DNA of 64,000 nucleotides from Saccharomyces paradoxus. Its lineage: Eukaryota > Ascomycota > Saccharomycetes > Saccharomycetales > Saccharomycetaceae. Shown one piece after another: positions 63,155 through 64,000 of the stretch. The notes beneath the pieces were generated by a model. The model had not been told where the DNA came from. It made no database searches and was given only the letters and a program-made list of their open reading frames with translations. The stretch is taken from NCBI RefSeq assembly GCF_002079055.1, contig NC_047491.1, positions 372,001-436,000 on the forward strand, given 5' to 3'. Both the position numbers and the translations under genes were made by a program. Numbering within the stretch: the stretch's first letter is position 1; every line of letters starts with the position of its first letter.

Positions 63155-64000
63155 TAAGATGAAGGTCGTGCTTATTGTTCAATTGAATCGGTTCAGTAGT
63201 TGATTTACTGATGGAATCGTTGTCAGTGCTGGGAGAGTTATTAGATGTGGATACATTATGAGCCCTGGCTGTTTTCGATTTCGAATTATTTGTTTTTTGA
63301 GGATTTCGAGCTATAACTTTGGGTTTGGTTGTATTCGTATAGCTGCGAGAATCATTCTTCTCATCACTCGGATTTCTCCTGTAATTGGGTTTACTGTTTC
63401 TCGATCCCTGTTGTTCTTCATAAATAGCATGGATATCTAAGAACAGTTCAGCGACTGTCATATTTAGATGTCGATGACGTGTGTAGCGTAAAAATTTATA
63501 TTCGCCAGATAGACCTCTCATAATTAATTGGCATGCGACCTTGTTATTGATATGAATGCCATTATTATTTAGTCTGTCGATAATGTTTGTGACTTTTGTT
63601 TCAAATGCATCTGCAGGTGTACTGCCATTATATTGCAAATTTGCCAGGGTCACAATGTCATTTGCCTCTTGGGTATCAGATTGCGTTTTTTCAATACTTT
63701 TGGAAAGAATTTTCATGATATCCGTATAATCAACAGATAGGATGTCTTTGACCCAGATAGGTAGGAATTGAGAGGGAGCAAATATTTGAAAAGTGTTATA
63801 CAAGAAGGTGAGTTCATCATCAGTGATCTGACGTACGGGTTTTCCGTTTACTGTCGGAATAATATCACCGAGATTCGAGTTTTGTAAAAATTTGATGTAT
63901 GTTTTAACCCAATTTAGAAAGTCATTAGGTGAGGTTAACATTGGTGGTGGTCTGACATATTTTTTAGTGGATGTCATATCAGAGTCCGCTGAGGATGAAT
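63138..64000 (-). CDS. TYA: Ty1 TYA (gag), N-terminus off the edge
   Basis: About 286 C-terminal residues of the Ty1 capsid protein are visible; the reading frame continues to the window edge (SSADSD precedes [20 protein letters not shown]). The capsid region of Ty1 type is clear ([40 protein letters not shown]), followed by a basic, Ser/Asn-rich C-terminal part with nucleic-acid chaperone activity in Ty1. It ends HLRPETY, overlapping TYB by about 17 bases at the known frameshift site. Confidence 0.93.
   Translation of the reverse strand, partial: SSSADSDMTSTKKYVRPPPMLTSPNDFLNWVKTYIKFLQNSNLGDIIPTVNGKPVRQITDDELTFLYNTFQIFAPSQFLPIWVKDILSVDYTDIMKILSKSIEKTQSDTQEANDIVTLANLQYNGSTPADAFETKVTNIIDRLNNNGIHINNKVACQLIMRGLSGEYKFLRYTRHRHLNMTVAELFLDIHAIYEEQQGSRNSKPNYRRNPSDEKNDSRSYTNTTKPKVIARNPQKTNNSKSKTARAHNVSTSNNSPSTDNDSISKSTTEPIQLNNKHDLHLRPETY
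63152..63158 (-). promoter_or_regulatory. Ty1 programmed +1 frameshift heptamer
   Basis: CTTAGGC on the coding strand, the heptamer Ty1 is known to use: slow decoding of AGG by a rare tRNA-Arg lets the CUU-reading tRNA slip to UUA. It sets the Gag to Gag-Pol ratio. Confidence 0.93.

Larger units (their letters stand above)
58852..64000 (-). mobile_element. Ty1 LTR retrotransposon, 5' part off the right edge
   Basis: Ty1/copia-family element transcribed leftward, the same direction as tRNA-His. Visible parts from its 3' end: the 3' LTR at 58852-59169, a polypurine tract GGGTGGTA (plus 59170-59177), the pol (TYB) frame and most of gag (TYA). The 5' LTR, primer-binding site and gag N-terminus lie beyond 64000. 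It looks whole across the visible part: no break seen in either frame. Gag is of Ty1 rather than Ty2 type. The near-identity of its LTR with the adjacent solo LTR suggests recent activity of this family. Treated as a resident element, age young. Confidence 0.95.

Overview
The window is a piece of a budding-yeast (Saccharomyces) chromosome. Gene content, order and orientation match the right arm of S. cerevisiae chromosome V from FLO8 (YER109C) to GLC7 (YER133W) with no break: FLO8, KAP123, SWI4, LSM4, TMN3, BOI2, SPR6, SLX8, RPL23B, SHO1, AVT6, SCS2, the YER121W orthologue, GLO3, YCK3, DSE1, RSP5, NSA2, LCP5, VFA1, SAK1, COM2, RPS26B, PMD1 and GLC7. Introns have the canonical GTATGT / TACTAAC / AG signals. 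It is not the S288C reference: FLO8 is open through the visible 568 codons, whereas S288C carries the flo8 amber mutation. Several proteins (LCP5, LSM4, SWI4, COM2, the Ty polyprotein) differ from the S. cerevisiae versions I remember by many substitutions and small indels. A sister species such as S. paradoxus or S. mikatae, or a divergent isolate, is likely; I cannot decide which without alignment.

Layout. 1-10 kb: transcription factors FLO8 and SWI4 flank the importin KAP123, all on the minus strand. 10-24 kb: LSM4, the membrane and polarity proteins TMN3, BOI2 and SHO1, sporulation gene SPR6, SUMO-targeted ligase subunit SLX8, intron-bearing RPL23B, and vacuolar transporter AVT6. 25-41 kb: ER contact protein SCS2, a small orphan, ArfGAP GLO3, casein kinase YCK3, daughter-cell gene DSE1, ubiquitin ligase RSP5, the divergent ribosome-assembly pair NSA2/LCP5, and VFA1. 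41-58 kb: kinase SAK1, zinc-finger factor COM2, RPS26B (with a predicted 5' UTR intron), a box C/D snoRNA (probably snR4), kelch protein PMD1 and the PP1 phosphatase GLC7 with its intron. 58-64 kb: a tRNA-His(GUG) gene with a cluster of Ty1 insertions upstream: a solo LTR, an older LTR fragment, and a Ty1 that runs off the right edge and looks whole where visible.

These are independent eukaryotic transcription units, but some are linked in function. SAK1 (Snf1-activating kinase) and GLC7 (phosphatase that reverses Snf1 activation) act on the same pathway. NSA2, LCP5, RPL23B, RPS26B and KAP123 serve ribosome production and carry the expected PAC/RRPE or Rap1 promoter motifs. SWI4 has a perfect early cell cycle box. 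I found no new biosynthetic, defence or toxin system. The points most worth checking are the predicted RPS26B leader intron, the near-identical inverted LTR pair beside tRNA-His, a perfect 14-bp stem between FLO8 and KAP123, and the intact FLO8.
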